NCBI GenBank assembly: GCA_019426215.1
Contig: CM033393.1
Coordinates: 52,144,645-52,208,644, forward strand
DNA from: Buddleja alternifolia
Taxonomy: Eukaryota; Streptophyta; Magnoliopsida; Lamiales; Scrophulariaceae
Length of the DNA: 64,000 nt
Direction of reading: 5' to 3'
The translations under genes were made by a program, and so were the position numbers. The number at the start of each line of letters is the position of its first letter. Position 1 is the first letter of the stretch. Of the stretch, positions 63,401-64,000 are shown piece by piece. The notes under the pieces are model-generated. The model was not told the origin of the DNA and did not search any database. It saw nothing but the letters and a program-made list of their open reading frames with translations.

Positions 63401-64000
63401 ATATTGTAATTATATTTGCATGAAGCATCATTGTTGTTGACTATAAGAGATAATAAAATGATAATATCTTGTTTTGTAGTTATTTCTCATTTCATATCAA
63501 GAATTTCTTCCTAATAAAAAACCAACATTTAGATCAAGCTGCAGAGTTCAAATACTGAAAATATTTGGTTTCTTGCAAACAGACATTCTTGCGTCAGAGG
63601 GTATTTCTTGCTTCGTCAGGCTTAGAATCCATATCTAGAGGAGGAGAGGAAAAAGGTTTGAACATGAAAGATGAGGAGAAGGCTTCATTAGGCTCAGAAG
63701 AAAAACACAATGCGAGAACATGCAACAAAAGTGAAGCCTTAGGGTGTGATTCATGGCACAATGATGAGGTGGATGCTTGGCATAAAACTGAGATGAAGTC
63801 TGAACATGCTTGTTCAAGAGTCAATGGAAATGCAACAGCTGTTGGTGCTCTTCGTTACGCTCTTCACTTACGATTTGTTTGTCCTTCCTCCAAAAATTCA
63901 ATGTCAGACAGTAGGCAATCATATCCTTCATTGACTTCAGAAAAAAGTAGAATGGGCAACGAAGAACAAAGGAGATTTTATTTATACAACGATTTGAGAG
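60431..64000 (+). CDS. Atos-like / meiosis chromosome segregation family protein, 3'-truncated by window end
   Basis: Visible exons: 60431-61657, 61818-62069, 62678-62758, 63583-64000 (continuing past the window), giving 659 residues so far. The start [10 protein letters not shown] is chosen because plant members (At3g26890, At5g41110) begin with MGLPQ. The first 390 residues are Ser-rich and disordered. Near residue 395 the conserved part begins: [20 protein letters not shown], then [40 protein letters not shown] and [20 protein letters not shown]. These match the conserved block shared with animal FAM214/Atos proteins. Near the end, [14 protein letters not shown] and FYLYNDLR are also family motifs. 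Animal Atos proteins act in transcription control. The plant role is not established, and the segregation name is inherited from a yeast-derived domain label. Confidence 0.9.

Noticed and set aside
1..64000. LTR retrotransposons, CRISPR arrays, rRNA genes, organellar inserts
   Set aside because: Looked for and not seen. No long direct terminal repeats with primer-binding site, no regular spacer arrays and no rRNA-like sequence were recognised by eye.

Overview
The window is nuclear DNA from a flowering plant, almost certainly a eudicot. It is AT-rich, its genes are broken by short GT-AG introns, and the gaps between genes hold tRNA-derived SINEs, MITEs and AT microsatellites. I cannot name the species. 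I support ten protein-coding genes, all on the plus strand, and one tRNA gene on the minus strand. Exon models were built by hand from splice sites and reading-frame continuity.

Region by region. At 0.8-4.3 kb lies a type II membrane protein that is probably a glycosyltransferase-like protein. At 5.7-12.4 kb is a tandem pair of receptor-like cytoplasmic kinases: the first has lost key catalytic motifs and looks like a pseudokinase, the second has all of them. A tRNA-Gln(UUG) gene follows at 12.6 kb. From 13.9 kb to the end runs a series of conserved housekeeping and regulatory genes: a DHHC protein S-acyltransferase (PAT05/PAT06 type), a double-stranded RNA-binding protein (DRB2/3/5 type), a glycerophosphodiester phosphodiesterase (GDPD1-3 type) with candidate phosphate-starvation promoter boxes, a NAC transcription factor, a BAR-domain-like protein with a long Ser/Pro-rich tail, SHIKIMATE KINASE-LIKE 1 (SKL1), and an Atos/meiosis-chromosome-segregation family protein cut by the window end.

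From memory of Arabidopsis locus numbers, this order matches At5g41060-At5g41110 (PAT05, DRB5, GDPD2, NAC095, BAR-like, Atos-like). It also matches the paralogous At3g26890-At3g26935 block (Atos-like, SKL1, BAR-like, DRB3, PAT06). The window therefore appears to carry the union of two fractionated Arabidopsis copies.

The gene-poor stretches (19.8-26.9, 29.1-32.9, 34.2-45.6 and 50.9-54.6 kb) are rich in small mobile elements, many with target-site duplications I could read directly. The most unusual are two related elements of about 1.7 kb (35.1-36.9 and 52.8-54.5 kb). They have inverted ends, sit inside TA microsatellites, and contain arrays of a TGTATAATG-like motif in opposite orientations. 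The second also holds what looks like a captured two-exon fragment of a plant gene, and it ends about 125 bp before the SKL1 start codon.
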